Shown here: piece after piece, positions 33,909-44,782 of the stretch
Numbering within the stretch: position 1 is the stretch's first letter
Layout of the letters: each line of letters opens with the position of its first letter
Assembly: GCF_003731635.1 (NCBI RefSeq)
Contig: NZ_RCUA01000071.1
Span: forward strand, 1-44,782
Length of the DNA stretch: 44,782 nucleotides
Source: Marisediminitalea oceani
GTDB taxonomy: Bacteria > Pseudomonadota > Gammaproteobacteria > Enterobacterales > Alteromonadaceae
Reading direction: 5' to 3'
Made by a program: the position numbers and the translations under genes
The notes under the pieces: generated by a model
Told to the model about the DNA's origin: nothing
Database searches by the model: none
What the model saw: only the letters and a program-made list of their open reading frames with translations

Positions 33909-35921
33909 CTACGCCTCTGGCGGGCGCCGGAATATGCGTAACATAAACCGCTCTGGCGCCAGCGCCTGCAACAATGGTTCGCTCATTGGCAGCGGCTCAT
34001 AACAAAGCTGGCTGGCCAGTATTTCTGCCATCAGCGGCGCTGTGGTTAATCCTCGCGAACCCAACCCCGTAAGCACCAACAGCGCCTGTTCATCAGTAGC
34101 CACTTCGTACTGGCTGTTATGCTTGCCCTTATACAATTCCCGATAGCGCTCGGTGGTTTTCTCTGGCGGGATAACCGCACCCACCACAGGTTGGTGATCG
34201 GCACTGCCCAGGCGAATAGACGCTCTGGCAGTGCCATCATGTTCAATCGACTGAGCCCAATCATAGCCTGTCAGCGCTTTGGCGTGGGTGGCCAGATTTT
34301 GCTCGCTTTCTTCCTTTCTGCTGGTGGTGCTGGTATCACCTTTTACATAGGTGGAGCCAAGCGCATGGCGGCCATTCCAACCGGGCGTTAAGTACCCTTT
34401 ATGGCACAGTACAGTCTTCAAAGCGTTTAAAGGTGCTTGCTCGGGAACGGCCTCGACCTGGCCGCGTACCGGTCGTAGCGGTAAATGCGCCAGTTCGGCC
34501 ATCTCGGCACACTCATGACCAGCGGCAATCACCACCCGGTCTGCACTGATTTGTTTGCCATCTTCCAGAAGCTCTAGGTTTCGGCCATCTTCGGATAACG
34601 CCACGCGCTGGTTATAAAACTCATTGAGTAAGCCGATTTGCCGAGCCGCTTCAAGCTGAGCGTCAACCACTTCGGCGGGGCACAGCCAGCCGCCTTGCGG
34701 TACAAAGAGCCCTTCGCCGTGAATATCAAGGCCGCTTAATTCACTGGCCTGTGCGGCGTTTACCGGCTGAATGAGCTGTTCTGGCCACAACTCTTTTTGC
34801 AGCAGGTTTTGCTGGCGCTTTTGCACTTCTTCACTGAATCCCAGCAGCAGAACACCGCAAGGTTGCCAGGTAAAGGTCAAGCCGTTTGCATTAAGAGTAT
34901 CGTAATAGCGTCTGGCGTATAAAAAACCATGGGCCTGGATCAGGGCGGGGTTACTCTGGTCGGCCTGAAGTTGCGGATAAAAACCGCCTTGCCGATTGCC
35001 TGAGGCACCATCGGCGGGGGCAGGGGCCTGGCCAAATAGACTTACTTTGATACCACGCTTACACAGCGCAAGCGCCAGTGTGGAACCGGCGAGGCCGGCA
35101 CCAATAATAGCGATATGTTGAGACGGGCTGGCAGGTGTGTCGGGATACCGGTAATGCCAGGGCGTGGTAACCCGGTTAGCGGGGGGAGTTGCCAGTATGC
35201 CGGTGAGCATATCGCGCTTGCGGCCGAACCCATTTCGTTTGGCTATCTCAAAGCCCGCTTCTTTTAAGCCGCGCTTAACCACCCCTGCGGCGGTAAAGGT
35301 AGCCAGGCTGGCACCTGTTTTACTTAAACGAGCCATCTGAGTGAACAGCGTGTCTGTCCACATATCCGGGTTCTTACTGGGCGCAAAGCCATCTAAGAAC
35401 CAGGCATCTACCAGACCATTTTGCGGGCAGTGCCATTGCGGGAGTAATTCGTGCACATCACCCAGCCATAAATCGACACTGGTATGCCAGGCATCGAAAT
35501 TCATGCGGTGACAGCCGCCAAGCGCGGGGGGATATTGTTCAATCAGGGCATGGACTTCTTCGCGGACCGACGGGAATACCGCCAGGGCATTCTGTAAGTC
35601 GGCCTCTGCCAGCGGGAATTTCTCGGTACTGAGAATAAATAACCGTTTAAGCGGATGAGCCGGATTGGCTGCTCTGAACTGTTTAAACTGCTGCATAGCA
35701 ATGATGCAGTTAAGACCGGTACCAAAACCAGTTTCGGCAATGATAAAGTGCGCTGCCTGCCAGTTTAACCAGCGCTCAGCCAGATCGTTACCGTTGATGA
35801 ACACATGCAGTGTTTCATCACAACCGCTGTCGTTAGAGAAATAGACATCATCAAAGCTGTCTGCCACGGGCGTTCCGGACTCGTTAAAATGGACGTTGGC
35901 AGATTGCAGGCGTTTACTCAT
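33909..35921 (-). CDS. mnmC: Bifunctional tRNA 5-methylaminomethyl-2-thiouridine enzyme MnmC
   Basis: MnmC completes mnm5s2U at wobble position 34 of several tRNAs: an FAD domain removes the carboxymethyl group and a SAM domain methylates the product. The 670-residue protein has the N-terminal methyltransferase (FIAETGFGTGLNCI, WFLDGFAPSKNPDMWT; about 1-240) and the C-terminal oxidase with HIAIIGAGLAGSTLALALCK, SGNRQGGFYPQLQ and LTGLGSRGLTTAPLMAE. Both domains look intact. It is transcribed away from fabB, as in E. coli, where the two are divergent neighbours. The short intergenic region upstream serves both genes. Confidence 0.96.
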   Translation of the reverse strand: MSKRLQSANVHFNESGTPVADSFDDVYFSNDSGCDETLHVFINGNDLAERWLNWQAAHFIIAETGFGTGLNCIIAMQQFKQFRAANPAHPLKRLFILSTEKFPLAEADLQNALAVFPSVREEVHALIEQYPPALGGCHRMNFDAWHTSVDLWLGDVHELLPQWHCPQNGLVDAWFLDGFAPSKNPDMWTDTLFTQMARLSKTGASLATFTAAGVVKRGLKEAGFEIAKRNGFGRKRDMLTGILATPPANRVTTPWHYRYPDTPASPSQHIAIIGAGLAGSTLALALCKRGIKVSLFGQAPAPADGASGNRQGGFYPQLQADQSNPALIQAHGFLYARRYYDTLNANGLTFTWQPCGVLLLGFSEEVQKRQQNLLQKELWPEQLIQPVNAAQASELSGLDIHGEGLFVPQGGWLCPAEVVDAQLEAARQIGLLNEFYNQRVALSEDGRNLELLEDGKQISADRVVIAAGHECAEMAELAHLPLRPVRGQVEAVPEQAPLNALKTVLCHKGYLTPGWNGRHALGSTYVKGDTSTTSRKEESEQNLATHAKALTGYDWAQSIEHDGTARASIRLGSADHQPVVGAVIPPEKTTERYRELYKGKHNSQYEVATDEQALLVLTGLGSRGLTTAPLMAEILASQLCYEPLPMSEPLLQALAPERFMLRIFRRPPEA

Positions 35922-36155
35922 GGCGTGGTGTTTCAGGTTAATCGTTAAAAGCGCGCTATAATAGCAGTATTAGTAAACGCATGATAGAAATCGAACCTGA
36001 AGCCGACATCGCGGTCGAAATACACTACAATGGTAAAATTCTTGGATTGAGGTGGAAATTTGCTACCAAATCACGTAGAACAGGGTCGCAAAAGAGCAGA
36101 CCACTTAGTGTCATAAAATCATTACCATATGCGGCACTAACGCAAAAGGATAATT

Positions 36156-37370
36156 ATGAGAAGAGCAGTTATTACAGGGCTGGGTATTGTATCCAGTATC
36201 GGCATAAATCAAGAACAAGTTACCGCCTCACTCAAAGCAGGCAAATCTGGTATTACCTTTTCCGAAGAGTTTGCAGAAATGGGCATGCGTAGCCAGGTAT
36301 GGGGCAACGTTGATATTGACTTTAATGAGCATATCGACCGCAAAGTGATGCGCTTCATGGGTGACGCCGCCGCTTATGCTTATGTGGCCATGAAACAGGC
36401 TATCGAAGATAGCGGCCTTACCGAAGAACAGGTATCAAATATTCGTACCGGTATTGTGGCAGGTTCTGGTGGTGGTTCGTCCAAAAACCAGGTCGGCTCA
36501 GCAGACGTGATCCGCGAAAAAGGCGTGAAGCGTGTAGGCCCTTATATGGTGCCGCGTTGCATGGGCTCAACGGTTTCGGCCTGTCTGGCCACGCCATTTA
36601 AAATTTTAGGCGTTAACTATTCAATTTCATCGGCGTGTGCCACCAGTGCTCACTGTATTGGTCACGCGCTGGAACTTATCCAACTGGGTAAGCAGGACGT
36701 AGTATTTGCCGGTGGCGGTGAAGAACTGAGCTGGGCGTTGTCTGGTCAGTTCGATGCCATGGGTGCATTATCTAAGAAGTACAATGACGACCCGGCAACT
36801 GCATCACGCACATACGACGCAGACCGTGACGGTTTCGTGAGCTCTGGCGGCGGCGGTATGGTTGTGGTTGAAGAGCTTGAACATGCTCTGGCCCGTGGTG
36901 CCACTATCTATGCAGAAATAGTCGGTTATGGCGCGACTTCTGACGGTTATGACATGGTTGCACCGTCAGGTGAAGGCGCAGTGCGCTGTATGCAAATGGC
37001 ACTGCAAGGTGTTGACGCGCCAATCGATTACCTCAATACCCACGGTACTTCCACACCTGTTGGTGATGTAAAAGAGCTGGCTGCCATTCAGGAAGTCTTT
37101 GGCCAATCCGGTGTACCGCTGGCCTCTACCAAATCGCTTACAGGTCACGCTTTGGGTGCTGCAGGGGTTAACGAAGCCATTTACAGCCTGTTAATGATGA
37201 AGCACGGCTTTATTGCGCCGTCGATCAACATTGATAACCTTGATGAAGCGGCGGCAGGCCTTGACGTGGTAACCTCTACCCGTGAAGCCACGCTGAACAC
37301 GGTAATGTCTAACAGCTTCGGCTTTGGTGGTACCAATGCGTCGCTGGTAATGAAACGCTTCGAAAAATAA
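36156..37370 (+). CDS. fabB: Beta-ketoacyl-ACP synthase I
   Basis: FabB elongates acyl-ACP in type II fatty acid synthesis and is essential for unsaturated fatty acids. The 404-residue protein shows [15 protein letters not shown] at the start, the nucleophile [10 protein letters not shown] (Cys161), and the two catalytic His in [11 protein letters not shown] and [11 protein letters not shown], with [12 protein letters not shown] at the end. AAAAGGA lies 7-8 bases upstream. It is divergent from mnmC. In E. coli fabB is activated by FadR and repressed by FabR; no good FadR or FabR box was recognised in the 234-bp upstream region. A terminator follows. Confidence 0.97.
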   Translation: MRRAVITGLGIVSSIGINQEQVTASLKAGKSGITFSEEFAEMGMRSQVWGNVDIDFNEHIDRKVMRFMGDAAAYAYVAMKQAIEDSGLTEEQVSNIRTGIVAGSGGGSSKNQVGSADVIREKGVKRVGPYMVPRCMGSTVSACLATPFKILGVNYSISSACATSAHCIGHALELIQLGKQDVVFAGGGEELSWALSGQFDAMGALSKKYNDDPATASRTYDADRDGFVSSGGGGMVVVEELEHALARGATIYAEIVGYGATSDGYDMVAPSGEGAVRCMQMALQGVDAPIDYLNTHGTSTPVGDVKELAAIQEVFGQSGVPLASTKSLTGHALGAAGVNEAIYSLLMMKHGFIAPSINIDNLDEAAAGLDVVTSTREATLNTVMSNSFGFGGTNASLVMKRFEK

Positions 37371-37381
37371 GCGCAGTTATT

Positions 37382-37410
37382 CAGCCGGGGCGACCGCTCC
37401 GGCTGTTATT
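37382..37410 (+). terminator. Terminator of fabB
   Basis: CAGCCGG (37382-37388) and CCGGCTG (37399-37405) form a 7-bp GC-rich stem with a 10-nt loop, followed by TTATT, starting 12 bases after the fabB stop. Confidence 0.75.
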
Positions 37411-37479
37411 CCCATTTGTTGTTAAACCGCACTGAATAGTTTTTCGGTTCCCCGCGAACTTACGATAAACTCCTATCCC

Positions 37480-38622
37480 ATGAAAATACGTTACGAAAAC
37501 TCGTTGCCGCTGGCAGCAGAATATTTTGGCAGTTTTGGTGAAGCGTCAGGTTATGACGTTGGCACGCTAACGCCTGAGCAACTGGTAGATTTTGACGTCC
37601 TGGCTGTACGTTCGACTACCCGGGTGACGCCTGAATTGCTTAATTGTGCTAACCGTTTAACACTGGTTGGTACGGCAACGGCGGGGATTAATCATCTGGA
37701 TACCCGTTACCTGGATGCGCAGGGGATTTACTGGATGTCGGCGGCCGGGTGTAATGCACAGGCGGTGGCTGAATATGTGCTAAGTGTACTGTGTAATGCG
37801 CACCTCGAAGACATTACGAACCTTAAGCACGCCCGGGTAGGCATTGTGGGAGCTGGCCACGTAGGCAGCGCATTATCGCGCTTACTCGACACCCTGGGTA
37901 TCGACTATGTGTTGTATGACCCACCGCTGGCAGAGCAGGGCGATGAACGGCCCTTTACAGACTGGCAGACTATCCTGAACTGCGACGTAATTACTTTGCA
38001 TGTTCCCTTTGTGCAAGATGGTGCTTACCCCACCGATAAAATGATCGATGCAGAGGTGCTGGCCGGTTTGAGTGCCAAGCAATTGCTGATCAACGCATGT
38101 CGTGGCGAGGTCATAGACGAGGTGGCGTTAAAGCAGCGTTTAATGGCGGGCGATGGTCCTACGGTAGTGCTGGATGTGTTCGCTAATGAGCCGGATATTG
38201 ATGCCGATTTGCTGCAGTATCTCTGGCTCGCGACACCGCACATTGCCGGGCATACTCTGGAGGGTAAATACTCTGGTACGCAGATGGTGTATGAGGCCAT
38301 TTGTGATCTTGCCGGACAAACACCCGAGAAATCACTGGATGATTTTTTACCCGAGCGGCCAAATTTACACGTAGACCTTGAATTATGTAGCGATCAAGGC
38401 GACAATCTCGCCCCCGCCATAGCACTCGTGCTGTCGGTATACGATGTAAAAGAAGATAATAATAATTTTCGTCAGGGGCTGGCAGGACCAACGAGTTTTA
38501 CTGCCATGCGTAAACAGTACAGAGTTCGACGCGAATTAGCCGGCCATAGGGTTGAATGTTCGCAGCAACCGGACTCAGCGATTGCAACGCAACTTGCAAA
38601 ATTAGGCTTTAACCTAAAATAA
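37480..38622 (+). CDS. pdxB: Erythronate-4-phosphate dehydrogenase
   Basis: PdxB oxidises 4-phosphoerythronate in pyridoxal 5'-phosphate synthesis. The 380-residue protein begins MKIRYENSLPLAAEYF, then VRSTTRVTPELL and TATAGINHLDTRYL. The NAD-binding motif is VGIVGAGHVGSALSRLL, and the catalytic Arg, Glu and His lie in NACRGEVID, FANEPDID and TPHIAGHTLEGK. A C-terminal PdxB dimerisation domain is present. The Shine-Dalgarno is weak. It sits between fabB and asd as in several gamma-proteobacteria. Confidence 0.96.
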   Translation: MKIRYENSLPLAAEYFGSFGEASGYDVGTLTPEQLVDFDVLAVRSTTRVTPELLNCANRLTLVGTATAGINHLDTRYLDAQGIYWMSAAGCNAQAVAEYVLSVLCNAHLEDITNLKHARVGIVGAGHVGSALSRLLDTLGIDYVLYDPPLAEQGDERPFTDWQTILNCDVITLHVPFVQDGAYPTDKMIDAEVLAGLSAKQLLINACRGEVIDEVALKQRLMAGDGPTVVLDVFANEPDIDADLLQYLWLATPHIAGHTLEGKYSGTQMVYEAICDLAGQTPEKSLDDFLPERPNLHVDLELCSDQGDNLAPAIALVLSVYDVKEDNNNFRQGLAGPTSFTAMRKQYRVRRELAGHRVECSQQPDSAIATQLAKLGFNLK

Positions 38623-38696
38623 CGACAGAACAGAAAAAGTCAGTTTTTTAAAGGGCAGATACCTGCCAAGTTAGAGTATTAGGAGCTTAACCTACT

Positions 38697-39713
38697 ATGT
38701 CACAAGCCTTTAACGTTGCCGTTCTTGGTGCCACCGGTCTGGTTGGTCAGACCATGATTGAAATTCTGGAACAACGGAAGTTTCCGGTTGCAAAACTGTA
38801 TCCGTTAGCCAGTAAACGTTCTGCCGGCGGTACGATTACGTTTAAGGGCGAAGAAGTAGAAGTGCTGGATGCCGAAGAATTTGACTGGACCCAGGTGCAG
38901 TTTGGTTTCTTCTCTGCTGGTGGCAGTGTGTCGGCAGAATTTGCCCCGCGCGCCGCAGAAGCCGGGTGTATTGTTATCGATAATACTTCACATTACCGCT
39001 ATGAGCCGGACATCCCGCTGGTAGTGCCGGAAGTAAACGCCCATGCACTGGCGGATTTCCGTAACCGTAACATCATTGCTAACCCGAACTGTTCTACCAT
39101 TCAGATGCTGGTGGCGTTAAAGCCAATCCAGGACGCTGTTGGCATTGAGCGCATTAATGTATGTACTTATCAGTCTGTTTCTGGTGCGGGTAAATCTGCT
39201 ATGGAAGAGCTGGCTAAGCAAACAGCCGATCTGCTGAGCTCGCGTGAAATCACGCCAGAAGCCTTCAGCCGCCAGATCGCTTTTAATGCGATCCCGCAAA
39301 TCGATGTCTTTATGGACAACGATTACACCAAAGAAGAAATGAAAATGTCCTGGGAAACCAAGAAAATCATGGGTGACGACACCATTCTGGTTAACCCTAC
39401 AGCGGTTCGTGTACCGGTGTTCTTTGGTCATGGTGAAGCCATCCACATTGAAACCCGTCAGCCAATCGATGCTGAAGAAGTCAAGCAACTGCTGGCCAAT
39501 GCGCCGGGCGTAAAAGTTTACGAAACCCGCGAAGAGTTCCCTACTCAGGTGAGCAGCGCCAGTGGTAACGATGAAGTTCATGTTGGGCGTATTCGCAACG
39601 ATATCACTCATCCGAATGGTATCAATATGTGGGTCGTGTCTGACAACATCCGTAAGGGTGCTGCGACTAACAGCGTACAGATAGCCGAAACACTGGTTCG
39701 CGATTATTTGTAA
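38697..39713 (+). CDS. asd: Aspartate-semialdehyde dehydrogenase
   Basis: Asd reduces aspartyl phosphate to aspartate semialdehyde, the branch point to lysine, threonine, methionine and diaminopimelate. The 338-residue protein has the NADP site VAVLGATGLVGQTMIEIL, the nucleophile Cys132 in NPNCSTIQM, the SVSGAGKSAMEEL loop, VFFGHGEAIHIET and the C-terminal GRIRNDITHPNGINMWVVSD. Length and motifs match the gram-positive-like asd subgroup common in gamma-proteobacteria (asd2/usg type) rather than the 367-aa E. coli Asd. AGGAG lies 11 bases before the ATG. A strong terminator follows. Confidence 0.95.
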   Translation: MSQAFNVAVLGATGLVGQTMIEILEQRKFPVAKLYPLASKRSAGGTITFKGEEVEVLDAEEFDWTQVQFGFFSAGGSVSAEFAPRAAEAGCIVIDNTSHYRYEPDIPLVVPEVNAHALADFRNRNIIANPNCSTIQMLVALKPIQDAVGIERINVCTYQSVSGAGKSAMEELAKQTADLLSSREITPEAFSRQIAFNAIPQIDVFMDNDYTKEEMKMSWETKKIMGDDTILVNPTAVRVPVFFGHGEAIHIETRQPIDAEEVKQLLANAPGVKVYETREEFPTQVSSASGNDEVHVGRIRNDITHPNGINMWVVSDNIRKGAATNSVQIAETLVRDYL

Positions 39714-39761
39714 GCTAACACGCTGAGCGTTCTAAACTTCTGACCAATTTGGTCGATAACA

Positions 39762-39790
39762 CAAAAGCGGGCTGGTTCCCGCTTTTGTTG
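39762..39790 (+). terminator. Terminator of asd
   Basis: CAAAAGCGGG (39762-39771) and CCCGCTTTTG (39778-39787) form a perfect 10-bp stem with loop CTGGTT, and T residues follow. Confidence 0.88.
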
Positions 39791-40125
39791 GTTTTAGCGT
39801 TGGATGCTTTTAGACTTAGGTCTATAAATACGCCTTAAAGGTCATCAGGCTGCAACATTTTCTAGATCGACCCGGGCAACTGGTTTATATTTTACTAAGT
39901 GAAAAGAGCCATAAACTGGCTGATAAAGGCTTACAACGAAGCAAGGTGAAACAAACCTGGCAAGGTTAATCACCAAAGCCGTCCCCGCAGCAGTTACGGG
40001 GAAAAATTGCCAACATAACAACAAACAGGCCAGCCTTAGCGCGCTAATGTAAGGGCTGGCACCGCGAATGTGAACCGTGATGATAACATCCGGCACATGA
40101 CGCTTGAGGGCAAAAAAGGAACGCT
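39791..40125 (+). promoter_or_regulatory. Structured upstream region of fimV/hubP
   Basis: This 335-bp gap holds no convincing gene. From 39907 it carries four consecutive hairpins: AGCC/GGCT (39907-39921); GGTG/CACC enclosing AACC/GGTT (39945-39974); CCCCG/CGGGG (39983-40001); and GCCAGCCTTA paired with TAAGGGCTGGC (40029-40060, one bulge). If transcription starts upstream, fimV has a long folded 5' leader. AAGGA lies before the fimV ATG. The GTCCCCGCAGCAGTTACGGGG-like segment slightly recalls cobalamin riboswitch cores, but the rest of that motif is absent. Confidence 0.5.
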
Positions 40126-43533
<3,408 letters not shown>

Positions 43534-43546
43534 TGCGGGCAATGTA

Positions 43547-43947
43547 ATGGCTAAAGCAGTGATGAAATTATTTGTCTGCGGGATGTTACTGAGTTTTGCC
43601 TGCGGAGCTTTTGCCAGACAGATAGACACTTCACTACTGGTTGGCACCTGGGGCAATTCTGAAGATGGCGGCAAAACCTTCTGTGGGGCTACGATAAATA
43701 CCTTGAAGATGGCACGTTGGTGTCGTGGGGCACGTATCCTGATACTGACTTCGGCTATAAAGTACGGGCCGGCTACGAGGTAAAGGTGAAATTCGGCACC
43801 TTTTCCTGTCTTACCATTACCGAATCCAGCCCCATCACCGACTTCGTTGGCGAGTTCTGGTGTGATGAAATCATCGAACTAACCGCTGAAACATTTACCT
43901 TTAAAAGTTCAGATGGTGAACTTACCACCCTCTACCGAATGCCCTGA
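43547..43947 (+). pseudogene. Small exported protein gene with a frameshift
   Basis: The frame from ATG 43547 or 43562 encodes a signal peptide (MKLFVCGMLLSFACGAFA) and RQIDTSLLVGTWGNSEDGGKTF. Near 43682-43690, at the GGGG run, the coding sense moves to another frame, KYLEDGTLVSWGTYPDTDFGY through to the stop at 43947. Joined, the two parts give about 130 residues with a small lipocalin-like or beta-barrel look (LVGTWG at the start) and Cys residues that could form disulfides. One missing base or two extra bases explains the break; a sequencing error is possible. It lies 13 bases after fimV. The function is unknown. Confidence 0.65.
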
Positions 43948-44090
43948 CGCCTGGCTGAAAATCAATTCTTCTGTCTCTGGCTTTTGTTTGTTGCAAAACG
44001 CTATCTGTATTGGCTAATATTGGTTGATTATTAAACAATATGCCTCAGCCACGGAATCGGCTGATAACGGTTAGCACAAAGGAATGTATC

Positions 44091-44782
44091 ATGCGTTTTA
44101 TCCCTGTATTACTCATTTCCACGACATTATGTTTTACTGTTTTTCCCACATCTACGCTCCACGCTAAGGCACCGCAGGCCCAGCCGCGACCATTGGTGTC
44201 CGGGGAACGGGTCAGAGTAAAGAAGATTACCCGCGATATCGCCAGTGCTATGCAGGAGTTGGATAAAAATGGGGTAAAGCCTTTTCAGGATCCCGCCTAT
44301 GTTAAACGATGGCAACAGTCTTACGAGCGGCATAAAAATGCGCTGGCGAAGTACCCACAGGTAAATGATCCGGATGTGGTGGCGGCTAGCCAAAAACTGC
44401 AGGAGTTTGCCAACCTAATCCAATTTGGTATAAGCCAGAGTAATAAGCAGGTGCAGCAAACGGGAAATGCCCAGACCCGCCTGGCAAACATCGAGCAGGC
44501 GCTGCGTGAGAATCAGGCGCCTGGTTGGTTGCAGGCGCCCTTTAGTGAAGCCCGGGCGAGACAATGGATAAATACTGCCGGACTGGCCAAAGGCACGGCA
44601 GAAAAAGCGCTTTCAGCTTTAACTGATATCGCTCAAACGGCCTACTTACCGGTGAATTCAGGAACGGTACAAAGTGGGGCTAATTACGATAAGCAGGATG
44701 TTGGCCGATTAACGAATATGGCTAATACCAATCCGCATAGAAGTTTACCCTCTCAGAGTGAGTCAAAACGACTTAGATCACG
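44091..44782 (+). CDS. Exported hypothetical protein, truncated by the window end
   Basis: ATG 44091 (AAAGGAATGTATC upstream) opens a frame that continues to the window edge with about 230 residues and no stop. A signal peptide (FIPVLLISTTLCFTVFPTS) precedes a helical, Gln/Ala-rich mature part (IASAMQELDKNGVKPFQDPA, KLQEFANLIQFGISQSN, WLQAPFSEARARQWINTAG). No domain was recognised. It may be a periplasmic coiled-coil protein, and may continue beyond the window with another domain. The gap before it (43948-44090) shows no clear feature. Confidence 0.75.
   Translation, partial: MRFIPVLLISTTLCFTVFPTSTLHAKAPQAQPRPLVSGERVRVKKITRDIASAMQELDKNGVKPFQDPAYVKRWQQSYERHKNALAKYPQVNDPDVVAASQKLQEFANLIQFGISQSNKQVQQTGNAQTRLANIEQALRENQAPGWLQAPFSEARARQWINTAGLAKGTAEKALSALTDIAQTAYLPVNSGTVQSGANYDKQDVGRLTNMANTNPHRSLPSQSESKRLRS

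Noticed and set aside
39945..40001. Possible cobalamin or c-di-GMP riboswitch before fimV
   Set aside because: The CCCCGC...TTACGGGG part is only loosely similar; the other conserved blocks of both riboswitch classes are missing.

Overview
The window looks like chromosomal DNA of a marine gammaproteobacterium of the Alteromonadales (Alteromonas, Salinimonas or Lacimicrobium type). This is inferred from gene content and order: nhaB-dsbB divergent from fadR, epmC-yfcL next to mnmC and fabB, pdxB-asd-fimV, plus phasins, a wax ester synthase/DGAT and FlgO-domain lipoproteins. No rRNA, tRNA, CRISPR array, complete insertion sequence or prophage was seen. The genus cannot be fixed from the sequence alone.

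Layout. 1-1276: AT-rich accessory end with a truncated AAA ATPase fragment and one orphan gene. 1490-6411: GNAT, dsbB and nhaB on the minus strand, then fadR and two phasin-type genes on the plus strand. 6491-10805: DUF2059, NYN-domain, an M20 amidohydrolase gene broken by an in-frame TAG, DUF2834 and a DUF3336-patatin lipase. 11059-15768: DUF445, a TetR regulator overlapping a WS/DGAT gene, rlmA and DUF3291. 15841-19405 (minus): amidohydrolase, rsgA-type GTPase and an unknown gene. The rsgA gene has a 150-base leader holding a 12-codon upstream ORF and a ladder of competing stems. 19601-24736: GMC alcohol dehydrogenase, a TetR repressor divergent from fadH across paired operators, and cytochrome b561. 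Two REP-like GGGGTCAGAGAACAT palindromes lie between convergent genes. 24889-29535: a HTH/TolB-N/TPR regulator divergent from a small exported protein across three 10-bp repeats, then a retropepsin-like protease, thioesterase and unknown gene as an overlapping operon. 29682-35921: epmC, an NAD-kinase-like gene, yfcL, three tandem FlgO-domain lipoproteins behind a sigma-54-like promoter, and mnmC. 36156-44782: fabB, pdxB, asd, fimV/hubP, a frameshifted small exported protein and a partial exported protein.

A lipid theme recurs: fadR, phasins, patatin, WS/DGAT, GMC dehydrogenase, fadH, thioesterase and fabB. FadR-like 17-bp palindromes sit upstream of fadR and of the GMC gene and share an identical 15-mer, so the GMC gene is a candidate FadR target. 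The strongest new candidate is the translational-attenuator-like leader of the rsgA-type gene (18439-18597), with three 11-bp repeats at exact 20-bp steps just upstream. All regulatory proposals rest on sequence reading only.
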